This document shows positions 54,934-64,000 of a stretch of 64,000 nucleotides of DNA, piece after piece. Below the pieces are notes generated by a model. It was not told the DNA's origin, searched no databases, and saw only the letters and a list, made by a program, of their open reading frames with translations. A program made the position numbers and the translations under genes. The stretch spans positions 124,001-188,000 of the forward strand of contig CAVPWR010000005.1 of assembly GCA_963709555.1 (NCBI GenBank). The letters are read 5' to 3'. The stretch comes from Sulfurisoma sp963709555. Lineage in GTDB: Bacteria; Pseudomonadota; Gammaproteobacteria; Burkholderiales; Rhodocyclaceae. How positions within the stretch are numbered: the stretch's first letter is position 1; the number at the start of each line of letters is the position of its first letter.

Positions 54934-55744
54934 GTGACCCGACGCTGGCTGGCGTGCCTGTCGCTTGTGGCGGTCGCCGTATCGCCAACGCCGAGTTTTG
55001 CCCAGTCAGAGTCACCGCCGCTGCAGCCGCTGCAGGCGGGCTACGCCTTCGAGCAGCCGCGGATCGTCGTCCAGCAGCGTCTCCTCGGACGCGCCCACGG
55101 CGTTTCTCTGCTGCTCTCGGCATGCATGGACAAGCCCGAGTACATCGATCCCGCGCTGGCCGCCTACGTGCCCTGGCGCGAGGGCCAGGAAAACGCCATC
55201 GCCCTGGCCCGGCTCGACCTTGCCCGCCACTACTTCGGCGCCCGCGCCGGGGAGGCGCGCTGGCCCGACCTGCTGCGCGCCCTGAATCTGAAGAACCAGC
55301 TCGACCTCGCGCCAGGCTCGGCCGAGCTGGCCGCCGCCTGCGAGACCCTGCCGCTGGCGCTGCAACGGCCGCGCTACGACTTCGCCGCGCAGTTCCGCCT
55401 GCAGGCGCTGCTGGCCGAGGCCACGGCGGGGACCGAGGCCGAGCTGCGCTGGAACTGGTGCCGCGCGCACCTCGAGGGCGAGGAGCGTACCCTGCTCGAT
55501 GCGCGCTACGCGGTGTGGCGCGAAATCAACGAGCCGCGGCTGCTGCAGGCAGCCGTCGGCATTGCAGCAGGAGTGGCCCTTCGATGTGCCTGCCGAGTCG
55601 CTCGCCGCATGGCAGGAAATGCTGCGGCGTGACGCCGGCATGCGTGGCGATGCTGCCGCGTGCGCCGCGTTTTCCGAGCACCTCAGGCGGCCGCAGGCCG
55701 CGTTGCGCCACGCCTTCTCCCCACCGCCGGAACCTGCCCAATGA
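54934..55744 (+). CDS. Exported protein of unknown function, frameshifted
   Basis: From GTG 54934 a signal peptide (WLACLSLVAVAVSPTPSFAQ) precedes a helical domain with PLQPLQAGYAFEQPRIVVQQ, SACMDKPEYIDPALAAY and a pair of cysteines (LAAACETLPLALQ, RWNWCRAHLEGEE). After REINEPRLLQ one extra base near 55553 shifts the frame, and the other frame continues PSALQQEWPFDVPAESLAAW to a stop overlapping the trmB ATG. Corrected length is about 269 residues. I do not recognise the family. A dispersed motif copy (54977-55000) encodes the end of the signal peptide. Confidence 0.65.
54977..55000 (-). repeat. Dispersed DNA motif, site 12 (in exported protein gene)
   Basis: On the minus strand CAAAACTCGGCGTTGGCG then ATACGG. 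Two differences in the core. The gene on the plus strand reads AVSPTPSFAQ at the signal peptide end. Confidence 0.55.
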
Positions 55745-56463
55745 CCGATCAGCCCGTGCCCCCGCGCGACCACATCCGCAGCTTCGTGCTGCGCCAGGGG
55801 CGCGTCTCGGCCGCCCAGGCGCGCCACCACGACGAAGGCATGCCGAAGTGGGGCATTCCCTACCGCGCCGCGCCGCTGGACCTGACCGCCGCCTTCGGCC
55901 GGCCAGTTGGCGACATGAGGCCGAAAATCCTCGAAATCGGCTGCGGCATGGGTGAAACCACGGCGACCATCGCCGCCGCCCATCCCGAGAACGATTACCT
56001 CGGCATCGAAGTCCACACCCCCGGCGTCGGCAGCCTGTTGAAGGAGATCGCCACGCGCGAGCTCTCCAATCTGCGCGTGATCCAGCACGATGCCGTCGAG
56101 GTGGTGCGCGACATGATCGCGCCGGGCGCGCTCGCCGGCATCCATGTCTTCTTTCCCGACCCCTGGCCGAAGAAGCGCCACCACAAGCGGCGGCTGATCC
56201 AGCCGCCCTTCGTAGCGTTGCTGGCGTCGCGCCTCGCGCCCGGCGGGTATTTCCACTGCGCGACCGACTGGGAAGAATATGCGCAGCAGATGCTCGAGGT
56301 GCTGGGTGCCGAGCCGCTGCTGGCGAACACGGCGGACGGGTTTGCGCCGCGGCCCGACTACCGGCCGCAAACCAAGTTCGAGACGCGCGGCCTGCGCCTC
56401 GGCCATGGCGTGTGGGACGTGGTGTTCAGGCGTCGGCCAGAAACATTCCCAGCAGGCGGTTGA
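55741..56463 (+). CDS. trmB: tRNA (guanine-N7-)-methyltransferase
   Basis: Protein of 240 residues from ATG 55741, overlapping the previous stop by four bases. ILEIGCGMGETT binds SAM and FFPDPWPKKRHHKRRLIQ is the family signature. TrmB makes m7G46 in tRNA. Its 3' end overlaps the convergent hemW gene by 38 bases. Confidence 0.94.
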   Translation: MTDQPVPPRDHIRSFVLRQGRVSAAQARHHDEGMPKWGIPYRAAPLDLTAAFGRPVGDMRPKILEIGCGMGETTATIAAAHPENDYLGIEVHTPGVGSLLKEIATRELSNLRVIQHDAVEVVRDMIAPGALAGIHVFFPDPWPKKRHHKRRLIQPPFVALLASRLAPGGYFHCATDWEEYAQQMLEVLGAEPLLANTADGFAPRPDYRPQTKFETRGLRLGHGVWDVVFRRRPETFPAGG

Positions 56464-57589
56464 GGTAGCGCCGGCCGCGCGCCGTCGGCCGGATGCGGTC
56501 GCCGGCAACTTCCAGCAGGCCGTCGCGGCGTGCCGCCAGCGCCGTCCCCTGTGATGCCGCTACGCATGACTTTTCGATGGCGGCGAGCGGCAGGCCGGTG
56601 CGCTGCTCGAACAGCGTTGGCGCGAAGCCCTCGTTCAGCCGCAGCGCATTCATCATGAACTCGCCGGGCAGGTCGGCCGCTGCGATGTCCTGCCAGCGGC
56701 GCGTGACCGGGTCGGCCAGGTAGTCCTTCGGCCCGCGCGGACGCGCGTCGCGCGCGATCGAGCCATCGGGGCGGGTCAGTTTCGAGTGCGCGCCGGCCCC
56801 GATGCCGAGGTAGTCGCCGAATTCCCAGTAGTTGCGGTTGTGGCGGCACTGGAATCCCGGGCGGGCGAAGGCCGAGGTTTCGTAGTGTTCGTAGCCGGCT
56901 GCTTCAAGCTGCGACTCGACCATCTCCTGCATGTCGGCGGCGAGGTCGTCATCGGGCAGCGGCGGCGGGGCATGGTGGAAGGGCGTGTTGGGTTCGAGCG
57001 TCAGGTGGTAGGCGCTGAGGTGCGTCGGGCCGAGGGCGATCGCCGCCTCGATGTCGTGTTTCGCTTGCTCCAGCGTCTGCTGCGGCAGCGCGTACATCAG
57101 GTCGAGATTGACGTTGTCGAAATGGGTCAGTGCCAGCTTGGCGGCACGCTGCGCCTCGGCGGCGGAATGGATGCGGCCGAGCGCCTTGAGCTTGGCGTCA
57201 TCGAAGCTCTGGATGCCCAGCGACAGGCGATTGACGCCGGCGGCGCGAAAGCCGGCGAACTTCGCCGCCTCGACGGTGCCGGGGTTGGCTTCGAGCGTGA
57301 TCTCGCAATCATCCGGGTCAGGCAAAAGTCGGCGCTGGCGGCACGCCTCCAGCAGCCCCGCGACGGTTTCGACGGCCATCAGGCTCGGCGTGCCGCCGCC
57401 GAAGAAGACGCTGACGAAGGCGCGCTCCCCGAGCAGCGGCAGCGCCGCGTCGAGGTCGGCGATCAGCGCCTCGAGGTAGGCACTTTCGGGAATGCCGCCG
57501 CGCGCCTCGTGCGAGTTGAAGTCGCAGTAGGGGCACTTGCGCACGCACCACGGGAAGTGGACATAAAGCGCAAGCGGCGGAGTTTCCAT
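56426..57589 (-). CDS. hemW: Radical SAM heme chaperone HemW
   Basis: Protein of 387 residues. LYVHFPWCVRKCPYCDFNSH holds the CxxxCxxC cluster motif, here with Tyr before the last Cys as in HemW; FVSVFFGGGTPSLM and LEANPGTVE follow. HemW delivers heme to membrane enzymes and was formerly annotated as an oxygen-independent coproporphyrinogen oxidase. The ATG shares one base with the rdgB stop. A dispersed motif copy (57323-57345) encodes a variable loop (ACRQRRLLPD). Confidence 0.93.
   Translation of the reverse strand: METPPLALYVHFPWCVRKCPYCDFNSHEARGGIPESAYLEALIADLDAALPLLGERAFVSVFFGGGTPSLMAVETVAGLLEACRQRRLLPDPDDCEITLEANPGTVEAAKFAGFRAAGVNRLSLGIQSFDDAKLKALGRIHSAAEAQRAAKLALTHFDNVNLDLMYALPQQTLEQAKHDIEAAIALGPTHLSAYHLTLEPNTPFHHAPPPLPDDDLAADMQEMVESQLEAAGYEHYETSAFARPGFQCRHNRNYWEFGDYLGIGAGAHSKLTRPDGSIARDARPRGPKDYLADPVTRRWQDIAAADLPGEFMMNALRLNEGFAPTLFEQRTGLPLAAIEKSCVAASQGTALAARRDGLLEVAGDRIRPTARGRRYLNRLLGMFLADA
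57323..57345 (+). repeat. Dispersed DNA motif, site 13 (in hemW)
   Basis: CAAAAGTCGGCGCTGGCG then GCACG. Exact core, identical to site 2 over 21 bases apart from the A-run length. The gene on the minus strand reads CRQRRLLPD. Confidence 0.8.
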
Positions 57590-58184
57590 CAGAGCCTGGC
57601 TTTTAGCTTCGTCACCAGTTCGCGCAGCGCCTTGCCGCGGTGCGAGCGTTCATGCTTGTCCGCCGAGGAGATTTCCGCCGCGGTCTGGCCGAGGTCCGGC
57701 ACGAGGAAGTAGGGGTCGTAGCCGAAGCCGTTGGCGCCGCGCGGCGTGTCGATGATCTCGCCGTGCCATTCGCCCTCGACGATCAGCGGCTGCGGGTCGT
57801 CGGCATGGCGCACGAACACCAGCACGGCGACGTAGTGGGCGCGGCGATCGCAATTTTTCCCAAGGCCTTGCAGTTCGGCGATCACTTTCTGGTTGTTGCG
57901 CTCATCCGACTTCGGTTCGCCGGCATAGCGTGCCGAATGCACCCCGGGCTCGCCGCCCAGCGCATGGACGCAGATGCCCGAATCGTCGGCCAGGCATGGC
58001 AGGCCGGTCAGCCTGGCGGCGTGGCGCGCCTTGGCCAGCGCGTTCTCGACGAAGGTGAAGTGGGGCTCGTCGGCTTCGGGCACGTTGAACTCCGATTGCG
58101 GCACGACCTCGAAGTCGACAGTGGCGAGCATTTCGGCGAACTCGCGCAGCTTGCCGGGGTTGCCGGAGGCGAGGACGATCTTCT

Positions 58185-58188
<4 letters not shown>
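57589..58188 (-). CDS. rdgB: dITP/XTP pyrophosphatase RdgB
   Basis: Protein of 199 residues: IVLASGNPGKLREFAEML, FVENALAKARHAARLTG, LADDSGICVHALGGEPGVHSA (in parts) and the C-terminal SHRGKALRELV. It hydrolyses non-canonical purine nucleoside triphosphates. It overlaps rph by four bases and hemW by one base, so rph-rdgB-hemW is one operon. Confidence 0.95.
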
Positions 58189-58901
<713 letters not shown>

Positions 58902-58916
58902 TGCTGCTCCTGCTGG

Positions 58917-59834
58917 TTACTTGGAATTCTTGCGGATGGCATTGCGGATTTCGTCGATGGCGTTCTCGATGTCCTCGTCGGTCAGTTCGGGCATCGGCGT
59001 CGAGCGGCGGTCGAACTCCGGCATCTGGGTGCTGTGGCCGTCGAAGGGCAGCGACTGCGTCTCGATCGTCTGCGGGGCCTCCTCGCCATAGTTCTCGCCC
59101 CAGTTCATGGCGACCAGCGAAAGGTTGTCGCAGTTCGGTCCGCCCATGCTCTCGGCTTCGTCGAGCAGTCCCGGCACGGCCTGCATGACGTCGCGGCCGT
59201 GCAGCGCCGCGGTGATCTGCAGGTCCTCGAGCGGCCCCCAGACGCCATCGCTCATCAAGGCGATCACGTCGCCGCTCTGCAGGGTGGTCTTGCGCGAAAA
59301 GTCGAACTGCGGGGTCTGCACGCCGCCGAGGCAGGAATAGATGCGGTTGCGCAGCGGATGCTGCATGGCCTCGGTGGCCGTCAATTGACCGTCGTCTATC
59401 ATCGACTGCACGGTCGAATGGTCGCGCGTCTTGGCCAGCACGCGACCGTCGCGCAGCACGTAGAGCCGCGAATCGCCGGCGTGCGCCCAGTAGGCGACGC
59501 TGTCTTGGACGACGCAGGCGACACAGGTGGTGCGCGGGGACTCCGGTTCGGGCAGGTGCTTGGCCACCGCGTAGTCCTGCACCGCCTGGTGGGCGCTCTG
59601 CAGGCCGCCGGCGAGAAACATGAAGGGGTCGGCCAGCCGCGGCTTCGCCTCGCGCTGGAAGACCTCGGTCAGGTACTGCACGGCGATCTGTGCCGCCACC
59701 TCGCCGTGGAGGTGGCCGCCCATGCCGTCGGCGACCACCATCAGCAGCGCCTCGCGCGAGTAACAGTGGGCGAGGCGGTCCTGGTTGTTGCGGCGCTTGC
59801 CGACGCGGCTCTCTTGATAGATGGTGAACTTCAT
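58917..59834 (-). CDS. PP2C-type serine/threonine phosphatase
   Basis: Protein of 305 residues. Metal-binding motifs are complete: RRNNQDRLAH, VVADGMGGHLHGE, WAHAGDSRLYVLRDG, DVIALMSDGVWG and NCDNLSLVAM. The last 60 residues are an acidic, low-complexity tail (MPELTDEDIENAIDEI). It overlaps the kinase gene by four bases, so it is probably the opposing phosphatase of that kinase. Confidence 0.92.
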   Translation of the reverse strand: MKFTIYQESRVGKRRNNQDRLAHCYSREALLMVVADGMGGHLHGEVAAQIAVQYLTEVFQREAKPRLADPFMFLAGGLQSAHQAVQDYAVAKHLPEPESPRTTCVACVVQDSVAYWAHAGDSRLYVLRDGRVLAKTRDHSTVQSMIDDGQLTATEAMQHPLRNRIYSCLGGVQTPQFDFSRKTTLQSGDVIALMSDGVWGPLEDLQITAALHGRDVMQAVPGLLDEAESMGGPNCDNLSLVAMNWGENYGEEAPQTIETQSLPFDGHSTQMPEFDRRSTPMPELTDEDIENAIDEIRNAIRKNSK

Positions 59835-60774
59835 TTTTTGATGAGCCCTCGCAGGCGTTGGCTGAGGCTGTCGATCCAGGTTGATTCATGCACGGCGTGC
59901 TGCTGCTCGGTGAGCACCTTCTGCAGCGCGAAGACGGACAGGGGCCGTTCGAGATAGTCGAGATCGAGGCACCAGTCGATGGTCTCCAGCAGTTGCGCCG
60001 AGTATTTGCCGGCCCACTGCCTGGCGGCCGGCTCGTAGTTGTCCTTCTCCAGGCGGTTGATCGCCGGTTGCGGCACGCTGCCGCCGAGGCAGGCGTACAT
60101 GCTGGCGCCGACGGCGTAGATGTCGGTCCACGGCCCGAGCTGGTCCGGCGCCTTGTACTGCTCGGGCGCGGCGTAGCCCGGCGTGTACATCGGCCTGAGG
60201 TTCTGTCCTTCGTTCTCGAGCGCCTGGCGCGCCGCGCCGAAGTCGAGCAGCACCGGGTTGCCGTCGATGCGCAGGTAGATGTTGGCGGGCTTGATGTCGA
60301 GGTGCAGCAGCTTGTGGGTGTGCACCTCGCGCAGGCCGTTGAGCAGCCGCGCGAAGACATTGCGGATGAAGCTTTCCTTGATCTCGCCCTTGTGCTTGTG
60401 GATGTGTTCCTGCAAGGTGCGGCCGCGCTCGTATTGCATGACCATGTATACGGTTTCGTTGGCGCGGAAGAAGTTGAGCACGCGCACGACGTTGGGATGG
60501 TTGAGGTGGGCCAGCGAGCGGCCTTCCTCGAAGAAGCACTTCATGCCGTGACGGAAAGTGGAGCGGTGCTCCTCGGAAATCACCGGCAGGATGTCGCCGG
60601 CCTTGCGCAGCGCCAGCGAGTTGGGCAGGTACTCCTTGATCGCGACCGGCGTGTCCTCCTCGTCGTAGGCCAGGTAGACGATGGAAAAGCCGCCCATCGA
60701 GAGCTGCCGTTCGATACGGTAGTTCTCGAGCTGGTAATCGGGGGGAGCGGCTGGTTGGCCTGAGGTGGCGACAT
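59831..60774 (-). CDS. Eukaryote-like serine/threonine protein kinase, frameshift near the start
   Basis: The kinase core is intact: glycine loop SMGGFSIVYLA, lysine in VAIKEYLPNS, catalytic HLDIKPANIYL, LLDFGAARQ and GYAAPEQY. ATG 60774 reads MSPPQANQPLPP and then loses the frame; one C missing from the C-run near 60738-60743 would join it to DYQLENYRIERQLSMGG. Corrected length is about 313 residues, with no membrane helix, so it is cytoplasmic. The kinase-phosphatase pair precedes rph and is divergent from yicC. Confidence 0.88.
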
Positions 60775-60860
60775 GATGAGGGGATGACTATACTGCCGCG
60801 ATTGTCCTGATTCGCCGCCGGCCTGTAAAGGCGGCTCTTCCACCGGGAATTCCATAAGAC

Positions 60861-61727
60861 ATGATCTACAGCATGACGGGATACGCCGCCGCTCACCGCG
60901 ACCTCGGCGATGCAGTGCTCCACCTCGAGCTGAAAAGCGTCAATTCGCGCTATCTCGACATCGGTTTCCGCAGTGGCGAGGAGGTGCGCTTCCTCGAAAT
61001 GCCGCTGCGCGAGAAGATCGCCGCCGTCGTGTCGCGCGGCAAGCTCGAGTGCCGGGTGAATCTGCTGGCGCAAGCGACCGCGCCGCGCGAACGCACGCCG
61101 AACCGGGCCGTGATCGCACAACTGGGCGGCATGGAACGTGCGGTGCGCGAGGCGCTGCCGGGCGCCGCGCCGCTGACCGTGGCCGAGGTGCTGCGCTGGC
61201 CGGGGGTGCTGGCCGAGGATGCCGTCGACCAGGGCCGCCTGCAGGCGGAATGCCTGGCGCTGGCCGACGCGGCGATCGCCGATTTCCTCGCCAGCCGCGC
61301 CCGCGAGGGGCAGAAACTGGCCGAGATCCTGCTTGAGCGGGTGAGCCGCATGCGCGCGCATGTCGCCGAGGTCACGCCGATCCTGCCGCGCGCAATAGCC
61401 GACTACGAGGCGCGGCTGGCGGCGAAGTTGCGCGAGGTACTGACCGGGCAGGACGAAGAGCGCATCCGCCAGGAAATCGGCCTGTACGCCGCACGCATCG
61501 ACGTCGCCGAGGAAATCGGGCGGCTGACGACGCACCTCACCGAGACCGAACGCGTGATCAAGAAGGGCGGCGCGGTGGGCAAGCGCCTTGACTTCCTGAT
61601 GCAGGAACTCAACCGCGAAGCCAATACCCTGGCGTCGAAATCGGTGTCGACCGAAGTGACCGCGATCGCGCTGGAACTCAAGCTGCTGATCGAGCAGATG
61701 CGCGAGCAGGTGCAGAACCTGGAATGA
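60861..61727 (+). CDS. yicC: YicC family endoribonuclease
   Basis: Protein of 288 residues: MIYSMTGYAAAHRDL, LELKSVNSRYLDIGFR, EEIGRLTTHL and the C-terminal LDFLMQELNREANTLASKS. YicC proteins cut structured RNAs including the small RNA RyhB in E. coli. It is followed directly by a strong intrinsic terminator. Confidence 0.92.
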   Translation: MIYSMTGYAAAHRDLGDAVLHLELKSVNSRYLDIGFRSGEEVRFLEMPLREKIAAVVSRGKLECRVNLLAQATAPRERTPNRAVIAQLGGMERAVREALPGAAPLTVAEVLRWPGVLAEDAVDQGRLQAECLALADAAIADFLASRAREGQKLAEILLERVSRMRAHVAEVTPILPRAIADYEARLAAKLREVLTGQDEERIRQEIGLYAARIDVAEEIGRLTTHLTETERVIKKGGAVGKRLDFLMQELNREANTLASKSVSTEVTAIALELKLLIEQMREQVQNLE

Positions 61728-61754
61728 AAAAGGCGGGCCGCAGCCCGCCTTTTT
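61727..61754 (+). terminator. Intrinsic terminator after yicC
   Basis: GGCGGGC-CGCA-GCCCGCC stem followed by TTTTT, and preceded by AAAAA, so it can work in both directions for the convergent yicC and outer-membrane barrel genes. It starts at the yicC stop codon. Confidence 0.9.
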
Positions 61755-61772
61755 GCCGATGGTGCAGTTCGA

Positions 61773-62441
61773 TCAGAAGCGGACGACCACGCCGAGCGAC
61801 CACATGTCGATTCGGTCTTGCCGGTGTCGTGTAGTCGGTAGCGTTGTCAAGCTTGTTGCCGAACTCGCCATAGTTTTCGTACTCGAGGCGGATGCCCCAG
61901 TTCTTCTGCGGCTTCCATTCCACGCCAACGCCGAGCATCACGTCGGAACGGTTCTCGTCGCGCGCTCCAACTGCTCGATGCCAATGCACCAGGCTGGGCA
62001 CCGTGAACGAAGCGCATCATCTCGGCATCGATTGTAGGTCCAGCCCAGGCGACCGTAGATGTCCCATTGCTGATGAACCGGGATCGTACCCTTGACGGCC
62101 AGGCCCCAAGCGTCGTTGTTGATCTTGACTTCGCCGATCTGCCCGCACGCGGAGTTGTATTTACTTTTGCGGCTCTCCTAGATCGGTGTAGAAACCCTCC
62201 AGCGCCCAGTTCTGGTCGAAGTTGTAGCCGAGCAGCAGCTTCCACGCCGTATCGTTGATCGTCCTTGGTTACGTGACTGATCGCCAACGATAGGATTGAA
62301 GTCGGTCCGAGTTAAAATCGGTCCTGGAACTGGCCAAGGTGACCACCGACATACCAGCCGGCATCGGCCCTGTTTGGCCTGGGCGAAAGCGAAAGAACTG
62401 AGGCAGGCCAGCGCGACGGCAGCTGCAATCTTGGTTTTCAT
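61773..62441 (-). pseudogene. OmpA-like/OmpW-like outer-membrane beta-barrel gene, several frameshifts
   Basis: ATG 62441 gives a good signal peptide (KIAAAVALACLSSFAFAQA). Barrel-like pieces follow in changing frames: AWKLLLGYNFDQNWALEGFY near 62220, INNDAWGLAVKGTIPVHQQW near 62100, VMLGVGVEWKPQKNWGIRLE near 61920 and DMWSLGVVVRF with TGA at 61773. The final Phe is typical of outer-membrane proteins. At least four shifts are needed to join the pieces into about 220 residues. This is either a decayed gene or an error-rich stretch. GGGGGTA lies just before the ATG. Confidence 0.7.
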
Positions 62442-62565
62442 GGTGGTACCCCCGTGTAGAGTTGTTGATAATATGCAGCGAGTCTAGGATGGCTGATAGC
62501 AAACGTTAACCTGAGTCGAACATGAAGTTTATGCTCCAACCCATTGAAGTTGCGGAGAAGCAACA

Positions 62566-63177
62566 ATGACACCGGGTAGCCTTTTCATCGTTACCGCGCC
62601 TTCCGGCGCCGGCAAGACCACGCTGGTCAAGCTGCTGCTCGACCATGACAGCAACGTGCGCCAGTCCGTTTCCTACACCACGCGGGCGCCGCGCGCCGGC
62701 GAAGTGGACGGCGTCGCCTACCATTTCATCGACGTCAAGGTCTTCGTCGCCATGCGCGACCGCGGCGAGTTCCTCGAGTGGGCCGAGGTGCATGGCAATT
62801 TCTACGGCACCTCGCGGGTCTGGCTCGAGGAACAGATGCGTTCGGGCCATGACATGCTGGTGGAGATCGACTGGCAGGGTGCGCAGCAGGTGCGCGAGCG
62901 CTTCCACGACGCCATCGGCATTTTCGTGATGCCGCCGTCGATGGCCGAGCTGGAGAACCGCTTGAGGAAGCGCGGGCTCGACAGCGAGGAAGTGATCCAG
63001 CGCCGCGTGGCTGCCGCACTGGGCGAAATGCGTCACGTCGGCGAGTTCGATTTTGTTATAATCAACAATGACTTGCAGTTTGCCCTCGGCGAGTTGCGCG
63101 CCGCCGTGTTGGCGTCGCGCCTGCGCTTCGCCCGACAGAAGGCGCGCCACCCCGAGATGTTCCGTTTTCTTGATTGA
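62566..63177 (+). CDS. gmk: Guanylate kinase
   Basis: Protein of 203 residues: P-loop TAPSGAGKTTLVKLL, then SYTTRAPRAGEVDGVAYHF and FLEWAEVHGNFYGTS. It converts GMP to GDP. It begins the conserved gmk-rpoZ-spoT order. The start follows GGAGAAGC by nine bases. Confidence 0.96.
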   Translation: MTPGSLFIVTAPSGAGKTTLVKLLLDHDSNVRQSVSYTTRAPRAGEVDGVAYHFIDVKVFVAMRDRGEFLEWAEVHGNFYGTSRVWLEEQMRSGHDMLVEIDWQGAQQVRERFHDAIGIFVMPPSMAELENRLRKRGLDSEEVIQRRVAAALGEMRHVGEFDFVIINNDLQFALGELRAAVLASRLRFARQKARHPEMFRFLD

Positions 63178-63197
63178 TTTTCCGGATTGGATGAACC

Positions 63198-63404
63198 ATG
63201 GCCCGCATAACCGTCGATGACTGCCTCAAACGTATCCCGAACCGCTTCGACCTGACGCTGGTCGCCGCCCGCCGCGCCCGCCAGATCGCCATGGGCAGCA
63301 CGCCGATGGTCGAGGCCGACCGCGACAAGCCCACCGTCATTGCCCTGCGCGAGCTGGCCGCCGGCAAGGTGGGCATGGAAATCCTCAACCGCGGCCTGGC
63401 CTGA
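63198..63404 (+). CDS. rpoZ: RNA polymerase omega subunit
   Basis: Protein of 68 residues: MARITVDDCLKRIPNRFDLT and the conserved ARRARQI. Omega helps assemble RNA polymerase and, in proteobacteria, forms part of a ppGpp site. It lies between gmk and spoT as in E. coli. Confidence 0.96.
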   Translation: MARITVDDCLKRIPNRFDLTLVAARRARQIAMGSTPMVEADRDKPTVIALRELAAGKVGMEILNRGLA

Positions 63405-63432
63405 CCGGCCATGTAGCGCTGGGGACGACACC

Positions 63433-64000
63433 ATGGCGGCCGTCATCCCCTCTTCCGCTCTGCCCGTCGAAGCGCTGCCGATAATCCCCGACGACATGCA
63501 TCCTCCCGTCGACCTGGCGGAGGATCTTGATCGCTTTCGTACCAAGCTCGCCACCTACCTCAAGGAAGAGGATCTCGAGCGCGTCTGCGCGGCCTACCAG
63601 TATTCGTCAGATGCCCACCGCGGCCAGTTCCGCGTCAGCGGCGAGCCCTACGTTTCACATCCGCTGGCCGTGGCCGAGACGCTGGCCGGCTGGCACCTCG
63701 ACCCCCAGGCGCTCTCGGCCGCGCTGCTGCACGACGTGGTCGAGGACACCTCGATAACCAACGCCGACATCGCCGAGCGCTTCGGCAAGACCACGGCCGA
63801 ACTGGTCGACGGCGTCTCCAAGCTCGACCGTCTCGAGCACCAGTCCTACGAGGAAGCGCAGGCCGAGAACTATCGCAAGATGCTGCTGGCGATGGCGCGC
63901 GACGTGCGCGTCATTCTCATCAAGCTGGCCGATCGCCTGCACAACATGCGCACGCTCGATGCCGTGCGGCCGGACAAGCGTCGCCGCATCGCGCGCGAGA
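63433..64000 (+). CDS. spoT: Bifunctional (p)ppGpp synthetase/hydrolase SpoT (partial, 5' end)
   Basis: Starts at ATG 63433 (MAAVIPSSALPVEALPII) and is open at the right edge with 189 residues visible. The HD hydrolase domain is complete in its first part: YVSHPLAVAETL, LLHDVVEDTSI and IKLADRLHNMRTL. The synthetase, TGS and ACT domains would lie beyond the window. It controls the stringent response. Confidence 0.93.
   Translation, partial: MAAVIPSSALPVEALPIIPDDMHPPVDLAEDLDRFRTKLATYLKEEDLERVCAAYQYSSDAHRGQFRVSGEPYVSHPLAVAETLAGWHLDPQALSAALLHDVVEDTSITNADIAERFGKTTAELVDGVSKLDRLEHQSYEEAQAENYRKMLLAMARDVRVILIKLADRLHNMRTLDAVRPDKRRRIARE

Noticed and set aside
61925..61950. Possible motif copy in the barrel gene (CTCGGCGTTGGCG on the minus strand)
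   Set aside because: No A-run and no ACGG end; the encoded LGVGVEW is a normal barrel strand.

Overview
The window is a GC-rich, densely coded piece of a betaproteobacterial chromosome. The gene content and order fit the Rhodocyclales/Nitrosomonadales range: gmk-rpoZ-spoT, yqgE-ruvX-pyrR-pyrB-pyrC', pilT-pilU next to yggS-proC-yggT-yggU, a rubredoxin gene beside the pilGHIJ-chpA cluster, and yicC-kinase-PP2C-rph-rdgB-hemW. The family assignment is inference. There is no prophage, integrase, complete IS element, CRISPR array or rRNA. One tRNA (Gly, anticodon CCC) is present. No stretch longer than about 215 bases lacks a gene.

Layout. 1-1764: end of a branched-chain amino acid ABC transporter (livM, livG, livF). 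1795-9637: a signalling block on the minus strand with two periplasmic binding-protein genes of the PhnD type, one just upstream of a hybrid histidine kinase and one just upstream of a PAS-GGDEF-EAL-CZB protein, followed by an HDOD protein. 9642-12047: a ferredoxin/flavin reductase, an NAD(P)-binding epimerase-like protein and HemJ. 12262-12926: a CopG/PIN toxin-antitoxin pair. 12937-19643: an RNA methyltransferase, a membrane-anchored protein of unknown function, pilU, pilT, yggS, proC, yggT, yggU. 19671-24959: pyrimidine genes with yqgE/ruvX, then a photolyase. 25148-34165: the Chp-type chemosensory operon that controls type IV pili. 34242-46542: rubredoxin, thiD, thiE, hemL, CorA, mtgA, aroE, tonB, an RNB ribonuclease, an esterase, uppP, an HD-GYP protein and two small genes. 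46608-56463: thiC, an alpha carbonic anhydrase, mutY, purT, a LivK-type binding protein, the tRNA, thiS-thiG and trmB. 56426-64000: hemW, rdgB, rph, a PP2C/Ser-Thr kinase pair, yicC, a broken outer-membrane barrel gene, gmk, rpoZ and the start of spoT.

Two features cut across the genes. First, a 22-24 bp DNA motif with core GTCGGCGCTGGCG, usually preceded by an A-run and followed by xxACGG, occurs 13 times in both orientations. Twelve copies lie inside genes, read in different frames and encoding unrelated peptides, so the DNA rather than the protein is what is shared. This looks like an uptake-signal-type or other genome-marking repeat and is the most interesting observation here; its function is unknown. 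Second, at least 15 genes, several of them usually essential (hemL, aroE, chpA N-terminus, pilG, purT), are interrupted by one-base insertions or deletions that restore full family-length proteins when corrected. This pattern points to base-level errors in the assembly more than to gene decay. A separate family of GC-rich intergenic repeats (GGGCCGCCCC...GCAGCGAGC...GCGAGCGTGGGGG) sits between operons and creates false N-terminal extensions of neighbouring reading frames.

Together the genes describe a motile or surface-associated bacterium with type IV pilus retraction motors and their chemosensory controller, extensive cyclic-di-GMP signalling, thiamine, heme and pyrimidine synthesis, and branched-chain amino acid uptake.
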